A DNA stretch of 64,000 nt from Hartmannibacter diazotrophicus (GCF_900231165.1 NZ_LT960614.1:3411501-3475500), one strand, 5' to 3'. Positions 41,010 to 52,181 are shown, counted from the stretch's first letter. Made by a program: numbers and translations. The notes: generated by a model from the letters alone, not told the origin.

Positions 41010-41283
41010 AGCCCCTCCCTCAATCATCTGAAATTTCCAGTTTTTCCGAAGAAGAAGCGGCACCAGGCCGATTCATACCCGACGCAATGACGCCGCATCA
41101 CGCAGGCCCGGCGCAAGGCAGAATGCTATGGCCCATGTCTGCAAAGAGCATGAGAGAGCCCGCGCCGAACGTGTGCAGCCCGATCTGACTGGTCCAGATT
41201 GCGTGTTGGCGCATGACTTGTCTCGATCCGCCCCGAGAGGATCGGGCCCCCGGAGCGGCCTCGCAGAGCGCCAGCGGCGCCGC

Positions 41284-41724
41284 TCACCACTGATTGTAGG
41301 ACAGGAACTTGCCGCTCATCGTCACCACGATGCGGTCGCCCTTCGGATAGGGCACCTTCTCGACCTTCATGTCGAAATCGATGGCGCTCATGATGCCGTC
41401 GCCACCCTTTTCCTGAATGAGCTCCTTCAGCGTATCGCCGTAAACGCCCATGATCTCGTAGAAGCGGTAGATGCACGGATCGGTCGGGATCTGCTGGGCG
41501 AAGATCTTGGTCGGATATTCCGCCAACACCATGCCCGCCTCCTGCGGCAGGCCGAGGGTCGTCACGAGGATGTCGGCCTTGTCGCGCGGCATCGAGTTCA
41601 TGCCGAGGCAGGCGGACGTGGTGAACACCTCCGACATGCCGATGGCCTCCGCGATCGCCGCCCAGGTCATGCCCGTGGTGCGCTTCCGCTCCATGATCAT
41701 CTCGGTGACTTCAAGCTTGTTCAT
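41284..41724 (-). CDS. cynS: Cyanate hydratase (cyanase)
   Basis: A 146-residue cyanase. The active-site residues R87, E90 and S113 keep the spacing of E. coli R96/E99/S122 and sit in IYRFYEIMGVYGD and MSAIDF. The N-terminal helical domain MNKLEVTEMIMERKRTTGMT (in part) is the decamer-forming part. It converts cyanate plus bicarbonate into ammonia and CO2. ATG 41724 matches the family start. It is the last gene of the minus-strand operon encoding an NrtA-type binding protein, permease and ATPase, so the transporter most likely takes up cyanate. A sigma-54 promoter drives the operon. Confidence 0.95.
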   Translation of the reverse strand: MNKLEVTEMIMERKRTTGMTWAAIAEAIGMSEVFTTSACLGMNSMPRDKADILVTTLGLPQEAGMVLAEYPTKIFAQQIPTDPCIYRFYEIMGVYGDTLKELIQEKGGDGIMSAIDFDMKVEKVPYPKGDRIVVTMSGKFLSYNQW

Positions 41725-41815
41725 TCTCTTGGTCCTTTTCTGCCTTTTCTTGAATTTTTCCAATGCTCTCGGGCGCGGTCGTGCATCTGTCTCGCGCGGC
41801 CGAGCTTCCCGGAGG

Positions 41816-42736
41816 TCACCGTTTCAGGGCGACGATCTTGGTCTCCGCCGCCGGGTGCTCCTCCTCGCTCTCGCCGCCAAGAGCGGGACGGACGGTGCGC
41901 GGTTCGGTTCTCCGGCCGCCGTCGTCGGCCTTCTGGCCGGCAAGTTCCCTGGAGCGGTGGGCCAGGAACTCCACGAGGTGGTTGCGGATCTTGTAGTAGC
42001 CCTCGTGGTGGATGATCTCGGTGCGGCTGCGCGGCCGGGGAATGTCGACGATGACGTTCTCCGCCACCTGCGCATTGGGGCCGTTCGTCATCAGGAGGAT
42101 GCGGTCGGCGAGCAGGATCGCCTCGTCGACGTCATGGGTGATCATGAACACCGTCTGGTCGGAGCCAGACCAGATGCGGATGAGTTCGTCCTGGATCGTG
42201 CCTCGCGTCAGCGCGTCGAGCGCCCCGAAAGGCTCGTCGAGCAGAAGCAGCTTCGGATGGATGGCGAAGGCCCGGGCGATCGAGACGCGCTGGCGCATGC
42301 CGCCGGAAAGCTGCGAGGGCTTGCGATGCTCCGCCCCGCCGGACAATCCCACCATCTCCAGATACTTGTAGGCGTGTTCCTGCACCTGCGCCTTCGACCA
42401 CTGCGGATGGCGGGCACGCACGCCGAAGGTCACGTTCTTCAGCGCCGACAGCCACGGCAGCAGCGAATAGTTCTGGAAGACGACGCCCCGGTCGAGGCTC
42501 GGGCCGGCCACCTCCCCGCCGTCCATGGTGACGGCACCGGATGTGGCGCTGTCGAGGCCGGCGAGCACGTTGAGGATGGTCGACTTGCCGCAACCCGAAT
42601 GGCCGATGATGCAGACGAATTCGCCCTTGGCGATGTCGAAGCTGACATTCTCGAAGACGGTCAGCGGTTCTCCGCCCGGCGGGGCCGGAAAGCGCTTCGT
42701 AAGGTTGTCGATTTCCAGGAAGGATTGATCGGTCAT
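41816..42736 (-). CDS. ABC transporter ATP-binding protein, NrtD/CynD-type
   Basis: A 306-residue ATPase. Walker A GHSGCGKST is near residue 45-53, the signature LSGGMRQRVSIAR near 145-157, Walker B LLLLDEPFGALD and a His switch in MITHDVDEA. The C-terminal 50 residues beyond the core (HRSRELAGQKADDGGRRTEP...) are an extra charged tail. It follows the permease gene after eight bases and precedes cynS by 91 bp. With its partners it should power cyanate or nitrate uptake. Confidence 0.92.
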   Translation of the reverse strand: MTDQSFLEIDNLTKRFPAPPGGEPLTVFENVSFDIAKGEFVCIIGHSGCGKSTILNVLAGLDSATSGAVTMDGGEVAGPSLDRGVVFQNYSLLPWLSALKNVTFGVRARHPQWSKAQVQEHAYKYLEMVGLSGGAEHRKPSQLSGGMRQRVSIARAFAIHPKLLLLDEPFGALDALTRGTIQDELIRIWSGSDQTVFMITHDVDEAILLADRILLMTNGPNAQVAENVIVDIPRPRSRTEIIHHEGYYKIRNHLVEFLAHRSRELAGQKADDGGRRTEPRTVRPALGGESEEEHPAAETKIVALKR

Positions 42737-42744
42737 GACGGGTC

Positions 42745-43575
42745 CTATTCCTGGTACTGGACGGCGCGCAGCACCTGCGCGAAGGCGGCATCGAGCAGCA
42801 TGCCGACGACGCCGATGGTAAGGATGGAGAAGATGACGGAGGTGAGGTCGAGGTTGTTCCACTCGTTCCAGACGTAGTAGCCAATTCCCGTGCCGCCCAC
42901 GAGCATCTCGGCCGCCACGATCACCAGCCAGGCGATGCCGATGGAAATGCGCATGCCGGTGAGGATGGTGGGCGCGGCCGCCGGCAGGATCACCGTGAAG
43001 GCAGTCCGGAGCGCACCCAGTTCGTGGGTGCGGGCGACATTGACCCAGTCCTTGCGCACGCCGGCGACGCCGAAGGCTGTGTTGATCAGCATCGGCCAGA
43101 TCGAGCAGATGAAGATCACGAAAATCGCCGAGGCGTTGCTGTCCTTGATGATGAAGAGGGCAAGCGGCATCCAGGCGAGCGGCGAGATGGGCCGCAGCAC
43201 CTGGATGAACGGATCGAGCGCCTTATAGAAGAGCGGCGACATGCCGATCAGGAACCCGACCGGAATCGCGATCAGCGCCGCCATGAAATAGCCGCTCAGC
43301 ACGCGAACGAGGGAATAGGCCACCTGGATGCCGATGCCCTTGTCGTTCGGCCCGTTGTCGTAGAACGGGTTGGAGAGTTCCTCCCACGCCCGCTGAAGGA
43401 CGGCCGACGGAGGCGGCACACGGGCCTCCTGGTCCGCGCCGCCCATCAGCATCTCGTATTCGGTCATCTCCTCGGCGGATTTGACCTTGGGCGTCGCCAG
43501 TTCCCACGCGCCGAGCCCGAAGACCAGCAACACGAGGGAAAGGATGGCAGCCCTGAGGTTGAGGCTCGCGGGCAT
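42745..43575 (-). CDS. ABC transporter permease, NrtB/CynB-type
   Basis: A 276-residue inner-membrane protein with about six spans and an EAA-like loop (ARTHELGALRTAFTVILPAAAPTILTG, in part, about 185-210). The first 75 residues contain a span and a periplasmic-looking stretch. It lies four bases after the binding-protein gene and eight bp before the ATPase gene. Together they form an NrtABD-type importer. Confidence 0.92.
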   Translation of the reverse strand: MPASLNLRAAILSLVLLVFGLGAWELATPKVKSAEEMTEYEMLMGGADQEARVPPPSAVLQRAWEELSNPFYDNGPNDKGIGIQVAYSLVRVLSGYFMAALIAIPVGFLIGMSPLFYKALDPFIQVLRPISPLAWMPLALFIIKDSNASAIFVIFICSIWPMLINTAFGVAGVRKDWVNVARTHELGALRTAFTVILPAAAPTILTGMRISIGIAWLVIVAAEMLVGGTGIGYYVWNEWNNLDLTSVIFSILTIGVVGMLLDAAFAQVLRAVQYQE

Positions 43576-43579
43576 TTGG

Positions 43580-44965
43580 TCAGGCCCGCTTGATGTCGAA
43601 GCTCTGGACGTAGGCCTCCGGCTCGGCCGGGTCGAAGGTTTTGCCCATGATCGTGTAGCTCTTGTAGGTCTCCTCCGGCGGCGTGACGCCGAGGTCCTTC
43701 ATGATCTTGGCGCAGTCGCCGGCGAGATAGACCTGCTCGGCGACGCCCTTGTAGTCGACGTCCCCCTCGATGTAGCCCCAGCGCTTCATCTGGGTCAGGA
43801 TCCACACGCCCATGGAGTGCCAGGGGAAGGGATCGAAGTCGATCCGGTTCGGCTCGTCCTTGATGTTTCCGAGCCCGTCGGCATAGCGCCCGGTCAGCAC
43901 CTGCTCGATCACCGGCACCGGCTGGTTGAGATAGTTCGCCGGCGCGATGGCCGCCGAGATTTCCTTCCGGTTCTCCGCCGCGTGGGCGTATTGCGTGGCA
44001 TCCACCAGCGCCTTCAAAAGCGCGCCGTAGGTGTTCGGCATCGTCTCGGCGAATTCCTGGCTGCAGGCGAAGGCGCAGCAGGGATGCCCCTCCCATATCT
44101 CCTTGGTCAGCTTGTGAATGAAGCCGACCTTCTCCCACACCGCGCGCTGGTTGAAGGGATCGGGCGAGAGATAGCCGTCGAGATTGCCGGCGCGCAGGTT
44201 GGCGACCATTTCCGGCGGCGGTACGACGCGGATCTGGATGTCCGTGTCGGGGTCGAGGCCGTGCTCGGCGACGTAGTAGCGCAGCAGGAAGTTGTGCATC
44301 GAGTATTCGAACGGCACGCCGAACTTGAAGCCCTTCCATTTCTTCGGGTCGTCGTTCTTGTCGAGATGGTCGACATGCAGGACGATCGCCTGGCCGTTGA
44401 TGTTCTCCACCGCCGGCATCAGGAAGGGCGTTGCCGTGGAGCCCGCGCCCATGGTGATGGCGAGCGGCATCGGCGTCAGCATATGGGCGGCGTCATATTC
44501 CTTGTTGAGCGACTTGTCGCGCGCGACCGCCCAGCCGGCCGTCTTGATGACGTCGACGTCGAGCCCGTATTTCTCGTAGAACCCCATGGGCTTGGCCATG
44601 ATGATCGGCGTCGCGCAGGTGATCGGAACGAACCCCACCGCAAGCTTGGCCTTTTCGGGCGTTCCGAGCGTGTCGAGAATGGCGGCCTTGGCCTTGTCGA
44701 GCGGCAGCACCGAGCCGATGGCCGCCGCCAGCGTCGTGCCGCCGAGCATCTTGGCGAAGGACCGGCGCGAAATCTCGTTGTGGCCGAAGACGGAGCGCAC
44801 CACGGCGCTGTCGATGGCGCGCGACAGGATATCCTCATGGGTGTTAGCCGGCGCATCGGCGACGAAATCGCCCGCTGTTCTGCGGCAGTCGTCGCAGCCG
44901 CACGACATGCCGTGCCTGAGGTCGCTGTCACCGTCGAATGGATTGCCGAGACTCTTGCTTGCCAT
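43580..44965 (-). CDS. NrtA/CmpA-type substrate-binding protein
   Basis: A 461-residue binding protein of the NrtA/CmpA class. A twin-arginine motif, SRRSFAKMLGGTTLAAAIGS, starts near residue 68, after a long N-terminal stretch with the Cys cluster MSCGCDDCRR (20-29). Long N-terminal extensions with CxCxxC occur in some cyanate/nitrate binders. The mature lobe has KLAVGFVPITCATPIIMAKPM (in part) and ends in a TFDPAEPEAYVQSF segment. As the first gene of the cyanase operon it probably binds cyanate; CmpA-like bicarbonate or nitrate remain possible. Confidence 0.9.
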   Translation of the reverse strand: MASKSLGNPFDGDSDLRHGMSCGCDDCRRTAGDFVADAPANTHEDILSRAIDSAVVRSVFGHNEISRRSFAKMLGGTTLAAAIGSVLPLDKAKAAILDTLGTPEKAKLAVGFVPITCATPIIMAKPMGFYEKYGLDVDVIKTAGWAVARDKSLNKEYDAAHMLTPMPLAITMGAGSTATPFLMPAVENINGQAIVLHVDHLDKNDDPKKWKGFKFGVPFEYSMHNFLLRYYVAEHGLDPDTDIQIRVVPPPEMVANLRAGNLDGYLSPDPFNQRAVWEKVGFIHKLTKEIWEGHPCCAFACSQEFAETMPNTYGALLKALVDATQYAHAAENRKEISAAIAPANYLNQPVPVIEQVLTGRYADGLGNIKDEPNRIDFDPFPWHSMGVWILTQMKRWGYIEGDVDYKGVAEQVYLAGDCAKIMKDLGVTPPEETYKSYTIMGKTFDPAEPEAYVQSFDIKRA

Positions 44966-45030
44966 GTTCGTTCCCCATCGTTGGACTTATCGCCGCAGCG
45001 TCGTTGGCGCGGCGTCTGACGAGGAGATTG

Positions 45031-45045
45031 GCAAGCGTTATGCCA
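45031..45045 (-). promoter_or_regulatory. Sigma-54 promoter of the cyanate operon
   Basis: Read on the minus strand: TGGCATAACGCTTGC, with the -24 TGGCA and -12 TTGC at the exact required spacing (consensus TGGCACG-N4-TTGC). The transcript would start near 45019, about 55 bases ahead of the binding-protein start at 44965. A sigma-54 activator gene lies divergently at 45179. Confidence 0.85.
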
Positions 45046-45111
45046 AGCTGGCTTCTCTGATTTTATGTATTAATTTCAATATACTATAGAAACCATCCAT
45101 CACTCCGAAAT

Positions 45112-45163
45112 TTACGACTTTTCATGAATTACAAATTTTCATAATCTTCAGTTACGAAAATTC
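45112..45163. promoter_or_regulatory. Three direct repeats TTACRA-n-TTC, candidate activator sites
   Basis: TTACGACTTTTC (45112-45123), TTACAAATTTTC (45129-45140) and TTACGAAAATTC (45152-45163) lie 67-132 bp upstream of the -24 element. That is the place where enhancer-binding proteins bind. They also overlap the region just before the activator gene at 45179. Specificity is inferred. Confidence 0.45.
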
Positions 45164-45178
45164 GCAAAGGGCAGATGC

Positions 45179-47272
<2,094 letters not shown>

Positions 47273-47324
47273 GGCGCGTCACGACAAGGGACCGGCAAGG
47301 ACGGCATCCGAACGGGCCGCTCTG

Positions 47325-48197
47325 TCAGTTTCCGCGATAGGTCGTGTAGGAACCTGGCGTCAGGAGGAGCGGCACGTGATAGTGCTCTTCCGGATTCCAG
47401 ACCGAAAATGCAATCCGCACCTTGCCAAGATAGGTCCGCTCGACCGTCGCATAGCCCTGGCGGGCGAAATAGGTCGGCGTGTCGAAGTGCCACTCGTAAT
47501 CGCCGGCCTCGACGGGCCAGTCGCCGTTCGTCGCGAACTGGCCTTGCTGGTCGGTTTGATGGGTGGCCAGACATTCCATGTTGCCCGACGGAAGCCTTTT
47601 CCAGAGCTCGATCCCGATCCCGGCCGCAGGTGCCGCACGAACGGTGTCGAGGACATGGGTCGAGAGACCTCCGCTCGTGGCCGGCGTCACGCGATCGAGC
47701 AGGCGCATCCAGCTAATTGCCCGGATCTCCGCCAGCGCCTCTTCTCGTTCTGCCGCCGGTGAGGCACCGATCCGCCGCTGGAAGCTGGCAAGCATCGTCT
47801 CCAGGGAGGCATTGCGAACCGCCAGAATGAAGGGAAAGCCGAAGCGCGCCTCATAGGCGTCGTTGAGCTGGCCGAGAAGGCCCGTTGTCTCCGGGTCGAG
47901 CGCGTTCAGCCCTGCCGATGTCTGCTCGCCAGTGGATTCGGCGGTGGTTCCCTTCCGAAGCGTCTCCGGCGAAAGCCTCGGATGACCGTTCAGAAAGGCA
48001 ATGAGACGATCTCCCTCCAGCGCGCGCAGCGCCTGCATCATCGCATCATGCAGCATGGTGAGGCTGGCGAAGGGCCGCTTGTGCCAGACCATATCGCAAA
48101 CCCAGGGGGCATTTTCGAAGACCGGCCCGAGAACGGCCTGAAACCGGTCCTGCGGGCAGTCGTTGAGCACGTCGAGCGGGATAGGCTGAAAGGTCAT
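47325..48197 (-). CDS. Fused UraD-UraH ureidoimidazoline decarboxylase / HIU hydrolase-like protein
   Basis: A 290-residue fusion. Residues 1-165 are a UraD (OHCU decarboxylase) domain with the catalytic His72 in NGHPRLS and Glu91 in the STGEQTSAGL block. Residues 175-290 are a transthyretin-like UraH (5-hydroxyisourate hydrolase) domain with H181 in STHVLD and the HYHVPLLL block. Two usual UraH residues are changed: the Arg of the TxxxGR motif is Gln220 in TDQQGQ, and the terminal YRGS is YRGN. Hydrolase activity may be reduced or altered. It is the last gene of the 52.1-48.2 kb ABC operon, 18 bp after a permease. Confidence 0.88.
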   Translation of the reverse strand: MTFQPIPLDVLNDCPQDRFQAVLGPVFENAPWVCDMVWHKRPFASLTMLHDAMMQALRALEGDRLIAFLNGHPRLSPETLRKGTTAESTGEQTSAGLNALDPETTGLLGQLNDAYEARFGFPFILAVRNASLETMLASFQRRIGASPAAEREEALAEIRAISWMRLLDRVTPATSGGLSTHVLDTVRAAPAAGIGIELWKRLPSGNMECLATHQTDQQGQFATNGDWPVEAGDYEWHFDTPTYFARQGYATVERTYLGKVRIAFSVWNPEEHYHVPLLLTPGSYTTYRGN

Positions 48198-48215
48198 TGG
48201 CGAATGCTCTAGAAG

Positions 48216-49025
48216 TCATTTCATGAACCGGGAGAACCCGGCAACGCGTTCCATCAGAACCATCATCACGACCGTCATGATGATGATCACCCCGCAGGCC
48301 GAGGCGGCCCGGCTGTCGAGCTGGTTCTGGATGATGTCCCAGAGGTGTATGGGCAGCACCTGCGTGCGGGTGTCCTGCAGGAAAAGCGACACCGGCACGT
48401 TGTCGAAGGAGGCCATGAAGGCAATGAAGGCGCCGGAGGCGACACCCGGCGCGATCAGCGGCAGGGTGATCTTGCGGAAAGTGTAGGCTTCCCCTGCCCC
48501 GAGGCTCTTGGAACAATCGAGCAGCGCCGGATCGAGTTGCGAGAGGCTGGCGAGCGTCGTGCGCATGATGAACGGCACGCTCACCACCACATGGCCGATT
48601 GTCAGGGTCAGCATCGAAGGGCGAATGCCGAGCATCGAGAACATCATCAGCGCGGCGAAGCCGAAGGCGAGTGCCGGCAGGATCAGGGGCGAGAGAAACA
48701 GGGTTTCCGCCGCCCGCGCCCAGGCCTTGTCGCTGCGGTAGACGCCAAGCGCCGCCGAGACTGCCAGAATGCAGGAAAGTCCCGTTGCCATGACGGCGAC
48801 CTTGAAGCTGAGCCAGGCCGCATCCTGAATCTCGTTGGCGTCGAGAAGAGCCAGATACCAGCGAAAGGAATATCCGGACGGGGGAAAGCGCAGCGCCTCG
48901 TCCGACGTGAACGAGAGCATCAGGATGACGACGGTCGGGAAGATCAGCACGAAGACGGTGATCGCGGCGATGAGGCCGAAGACCGCCCGGAAGCTGATCA
49001 CATCCCAGTTGAGCGCGCGGACCAT
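48216..49025 (-). CDS. ABC permease, PotC-type
   Basis: A 269-residue membrane protein with six spans and an EAA-like loop (CSKSLGAGEAYTFRKITLPLIAPGV, in part, about 170-195). Permeases of this class pair with PotB homologues for spermidine, putrescine and other polyamine-like substrates. It follows the PotB-type gene (nine-bp gap) and precedes the UraD-UraH gene. Confidence 0.92.
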   Translation of the reverse strand: MVRALNWDVISFRAVFGLIAAITVFVLIFPTVVILMLSFTSDEALRFPPSGYSFRWYLALLDANEIQDAAWLSFKVAVMATGLSCILAVSAALGVYRSDKAWARAAETLFLSPLILPALAFGFAALMMFSMLGIRPSMLTLTIGHVVVSVPFIMRTTLASLSQLDPALLDCSKSLGAGEAYTFRKITLPLIAPGVASGAFIAFMASFDNVPVSLFLQDTRTQVLPIHLWDIIQNQLDSRAASACGVIIIMTVVMMVLMERVAGFSRFMK

Positions 49026-49034
49026 GGCCTCACC

Positions 49035-49892
49035 TCATCCGTAGAGCCGCGCCGTGCGGCTGCGCGAAAGCGCCACCGCCAGACCGACGATCAGGAGGAC
49101 GGAAATCATGAAGATGACGGAGATGGCTGCGGCGAAGGGCCAGTTCTGCAGATCCATCGCCTGCTGGAAGATCATCATCGGCATGTAGAGAAGGCGTGAG
49201 CCGCCGATCAGGGACTGTGTCACGAAGGCGGTGACGCAGGCCGTATAGGTCAGGATGAAGCCGGCGATGATGCCCGGCATGCTGAGCGGCAGCGTCACCT
49301 TGAAGAAAGTTCGCCAGGCCCCTGCCCCGAGCGCCGCCGACGCCGCTTCGAGATTGGGGTCAAGGCGCTGCAAGGTGGTCAGCAAGGGCAGCACCATCAG
49401 CGGCATCTGAACCTGCGCGAGAACGATGACGACACCCGGCTCGGCAAAGAGCAGCCGCAGCGGCTGGGAGGAAAGCCCGAGCGCCAGGATCGTGTCGTTG
49501 ACGATGCCGCGCCGTCCGAGGATCACGATCCAGGCAAAGGTCCGCACGACGACGCTGGTGACGATCGGCAGGACCACCAGGAAAATCAGCACGGCCTGAA
49601 GCCGGGCGGAAACCTTCGTGCAGAGCCAGGCCAGCGGATAGCCGAAGACAAGGCAAAGCAGCGTCGCCTTCAGCCCCACCAGCAGCGTATCGATGAGCAC
49701 GTCCAGATTGAGACTGTCGCCGAAGAAGGCCGCATACTGCCTGAGGCCGAGCACGCCGGTCATCTGCCGCTCGGTCTCGAAGCTGGTCGAGACGAGCAGC
49801 AGCAGGGGGGCGATGAAGAAGGCCAGGAAAAAGATGGCGAGCGGCAGCGCCAGTCGCCACTCTCTGTCGGGAAGAGCATCCGCGCTCGCCAT
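49035..49892 (-). CDS. ABC permease, PotB-type
   Basis: A 285-residue membrane protein with six spans and a conserved loop AASAALGAGAWRTFFKVTLPLSMPGI (in part, about 195-220). ATG 49892 is chosen from the domain start; the frame is open further. It lies five bases after the binding-protein gene and is co-transcribed with the PotC-type permease. Confidence 0.92.
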   Translation of the reverse strand: MASADALPDREWRLALPLAIFFLAFFIAPLLLLVSTSFETERQMTGVLGLRQYAAFFGDSLNLDVLIDTLLVGLKATLLCLVFGYPLAWLCTKVSARLQAVLIFLVVLPIVTSVVVRTFAWIVILGRRGIVNDTILALGLSSQPLRLLFAEPGVVIVLAQVQMPLMVLPLLTTLQRLDPNLEAASAALGAGAWRTFFKVTLPLSMPGIIAGFILTYTACVTAFVTQSLIGGSRLLYMPMMIFQQAMDLQNWPFAAAISVIFMISVLLIVGLAVALSRSRTARLYG

Positions 49893-49897
49893 CGTCG

Positions 49898-50944
49898 TCA
49901 GATCCGGATGTCGCGGTTGAACTGATCGGTCCAGGCCGCCCGGCCCTCGTTCACCTTCTTCCAGTCGAAGAAGACGAATTTTTCCAGATCCTCCGGCGTG
50001 CTGCCGAACTTTTCCGCAACGATGCCCTCGACCGGAACCTTGGAGTTGGTCGGGATCGTGTTCCAAGGCGCCTTGGCCATTTCGCTCTGCACGTCGGCGG
50101 AAAGCTGGCTGTCGATATAGGCATGAGCGAGATCGGATTTGGTCGCGCCCTTCACCACATGCATGGTCGTCTTCCAGCCCGGCGTTCCGGTGGAAACCTT
50201 GACGAACTCGATCGGCACGCCCTTCGCCTTCAAGACTTCGGCGAAGTTGAAGTTCTGCACGCCGATGTCGATCTCGCCCTGCTGGAAGAGCGCGCCGTGG
50301 GCGCCGAAGTTGGCGGAAACAGCGGCAAGGTTCGGCAGCAGCGATTGCAGCTTCTTGAAGCCCGCGTCCATGTTCGATTCATCGCCGCCTTCGAGGCGGT
50401 TGATGTCGAGGAGGAAGGCAAGACCGAGCGTGCTGGCCAGCGACGTGATGCCCACGCGGCCCGCATATTCAGGCTTCCAGAGGTCTTCCCAGGAGGTTGG
50501 CGGCGTCTTGATCGTCTCCGGGTTATAGGCAATGCCGATCGCCTGCATGGTGATCGCCGGGCCGTATTCGCCCTGGAATTTTTCCGGCAGATCGGCGTAG
50601 TTCGGGGACTTCGAGGCATCGAAGGGGGCGATGAGCCCGGCATCGATCGCCTCCAGCGCGGGGCCCTCGTCCAGCATCGCGACATCGAAGGGCGGCTCGC
50701 CGCCCTTGGCCGCCGTCAGTTTGGCGATCTGCTCGGTCGCAAGCATCGGCGACTGGCTGACCGTGGCCCCCGTCTTCTCCTCGAAATAGGGCTTCAGGAT
50801 CTGCTTGTGCACTTCGGCCCAGGAGCCGCCGAACGTGGCGGCCACAAGCTCTTCGGCAGCAAAGGCGCCGCGCGGCAGGAGCGACAGGCCGCCGGCGGCT
50901 CCGGCAGCGGCAAGCAGGTGGCGACGGGTAAGGTTGAACGTCAT
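49898..50944 (-). CDS. ABC substrate-binding protein, PotD/extracellular family 1
   Basis: A 348-residue binding protein of the polyamine (PotD) class. A twin-arginine-like signal peptide (TRRHLLAAAGAAGGLSLLPR, in part) ends near residue 30 (AFA). LVAATFGGSWAEVHKQILKPYFEEKTGATV and DVAMLDEGPALEAIDAG are typical lobe-1 strands (in part). The ligand is unknown; since the operon ends in UraD-UraH, a purine-derived ureide is an interesting candidate. It follows the ATPase gene and precedes the permeases. Confidence 0.9.
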   Translation of the reverse strand: MTFNLTRRHLLAAAGAAGGLSLLPRGAFAAEELVAATFGGSWAEVHKQILKPYFEEKTGATVSQSPMLATEQIAKLTAAKGGEPPFDVAMLDEGPALEAIDAGLIAPFDASKSPNYADLPEKFQGEYGPAITMQAIGIAYNPETIKTPPTSWEDLWKPEYAGRVGITSLASTLGLAFLLDINRLEGGDESNMDAGFKKLQSLLPNLAAVSANFGAHGALFQQGEIDIGVQNFNFAEVLKAKGVPIEFVKVSTGTPGWKTTMHVVKGATKSDLAHAYIDSQLSADVQSEMAKAPWNTIPTNSKVPVEGIVAEKFGSTPEDLEKFVFFDWKKVNEGRAAWTDQFNRDIRI

Positions 50945-50978
50945 GACGGCTCCTTCCGAATGTGCTCAGGCACCCGCA

Positions 50979-52076
50979 TCAAGCCGATGACGCGGGAAAA
51001 ATGCCGCTGACGCGGCGGTTGTCGATGAAAAGAAAAACCTGGTTTCCGGCGAGATCGGAGGCATCGCGCCCCGCCCGCTCCTCGATCACCTTGACGAGCG
51101 CGCCGTTGGCAAGGCGAACCTCGAACAGGATGGACGGCCCGATCGGCATCGCGGTCGCGACCGTGGCCGGAATGCCGCCCTCCCCTTGTTCCCGGGACAG
51201 CCGCAGCGCCTCCGGACGCAGCGACAGGCGGACATCCGACCCGGACGGCAATGGCGTCGGCTGGCCCGTGTCGATGACCATGCCATCGGAAAGCTGCACC
51301 GCCGCACCTCCGCCCTGCCCCGTGACGAGACGACCGGGCAGCAGATTGGCCGTGCCGACGAAGCTGTTGACGAAAAGGGATGCGGGCCGGTCGTAAATCT
51401 CCGTCGGGCTGGCGAACTGTTCCAGATTGCCGCGATGGAGCACGGCAATCCGGTCCGACATGCTCATCGCCTCTTCCTGGTCGTGGGTGACGAGCACCGT
51501 GGTGATGCCGGACTGCTGCTGCACGCGCTTGATCTCGATCTGCATGTCGAGGCGCAGGTTCTTGTCGAGGGCGCTGAAGGGCTCGTCGAGCAGCAGGATG
51601 CTCGGACGGATGGCAAGGCAGCGGGCAAGGGCGATCCGCTGCTGCTGGCCGCCGGAAAGCTGGCGCGGCAGGCGATCGCGAAAGGCGCCCATCTGCACGA
51701 GGGCGAGCATTTCCTCGACAACCGCCTCCTGTTCAGCCCGAGGCCGCCGCCGCGCCGCCAGGCCGTAGGCGATGTTCTCGCCCACCGTCATGTGTGGAAA
51801 GAGGGCGTAGTTCTGAAAGACGATGCCAACCTGACGCCGGTTCGCCGGCAGATGACTGACCGACTGCCCGTCCAGCAGAACATCCCCGGATGTCTGCCGT
51901 AGAAAACCGGCGATTATCTTCAGGAGCGTGGTCTTGCCGCAACCGGACGGGCCGAGCAGAGAGACGAGTTCGCCGGGGCGGATCGAGAGGTCGATGGCAT
52001 TGGCAGCGACGTTGTCGCCGAAGCGATGGGTGATCGCCTTCAGATCCAGGGAATGACCTTCGCCCCCACCGCTCAT
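50979..52076 (-). CDS. ABC ATP-binding protein, PotA-type
   Basis: A 365-residue ATPase. Walker A GPSGCGKTT is near 34-42, Q-loop FQNYALFPHMTVGENIAYG, the signature LSGGQQQRIALAR (about 131-143), Walker B ILLLDEPFSALD and the switch His in VTHDQEEA. The C-terminal about 120 residues are an OB-fold TOBE domain. ATG 52076 (MSGGGEG) has a GGGGGA five bases ahead; an in-frame ATG at 52088 is possible. It heads the minus-strand ABC-UraDH operon and is divergent from a LysR gene. Confidence 0.93.
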   Translation of the reverse strand: MSGGGEGHSLDLKAITHRFGDNVAANAIDLSIRPGELVSLLGPSGCGKTTLLKIIAGFLRQTSGDVLLDGQSVSHLPANRRQVGIVFQNYALFPHMTVGENIAYGLAARRRPRAEQEAVVEEMLALVQMGAFRDRLPRQLSGGQQQRIALARCLAIRPSILLLDEPFSALDKNLRLDMQIEIKRVQQQSGITTVLVTHDQEEAMSMSDRIAVLHRGNLEQFASPTEIYDRPASLFVNSFVGTANLLPGRLVTGQGGGAAVQLSDGMVIDTGQPTPLPSGSDVRLSLRPEALRLSREQGEGGIPATVATAMPIGPSILFEVRLANGALVKVIEERAGRDASDLAGNQVFLFIDNRRVSGIFPASSA

Positions 52077-52151
52077 CTCATCCCCCATCGTTGACGAAGG
52101 ACATCATCGGCGAGACACCCATTGCCGTCCAGATCAGTTTGAACAATGCTG

Positions 52152-52170
52152 CATTCGAATAATTAGAATG
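52152..52170. promoter_or_regulatory. Candidate LysR site CATTC-N9-GAATG
   Basis: CATTC (52152-52156) and GAATG (52166-52170) form a perfect dyad with a nine-base AT-rich spacer and contain T-N11-A. It lies between the divergent ABC operon and the LysR gene (52182), the usual autoregulatory position. Confidence 0.5.
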
Positions 52171-52181
52171 GATTGGACATC

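Noticed and set aside
41126-41476. 116-codon frame over the 3' end of cyanase
   Set aside because: Shadow of cynS with Arg/His-rich composition.
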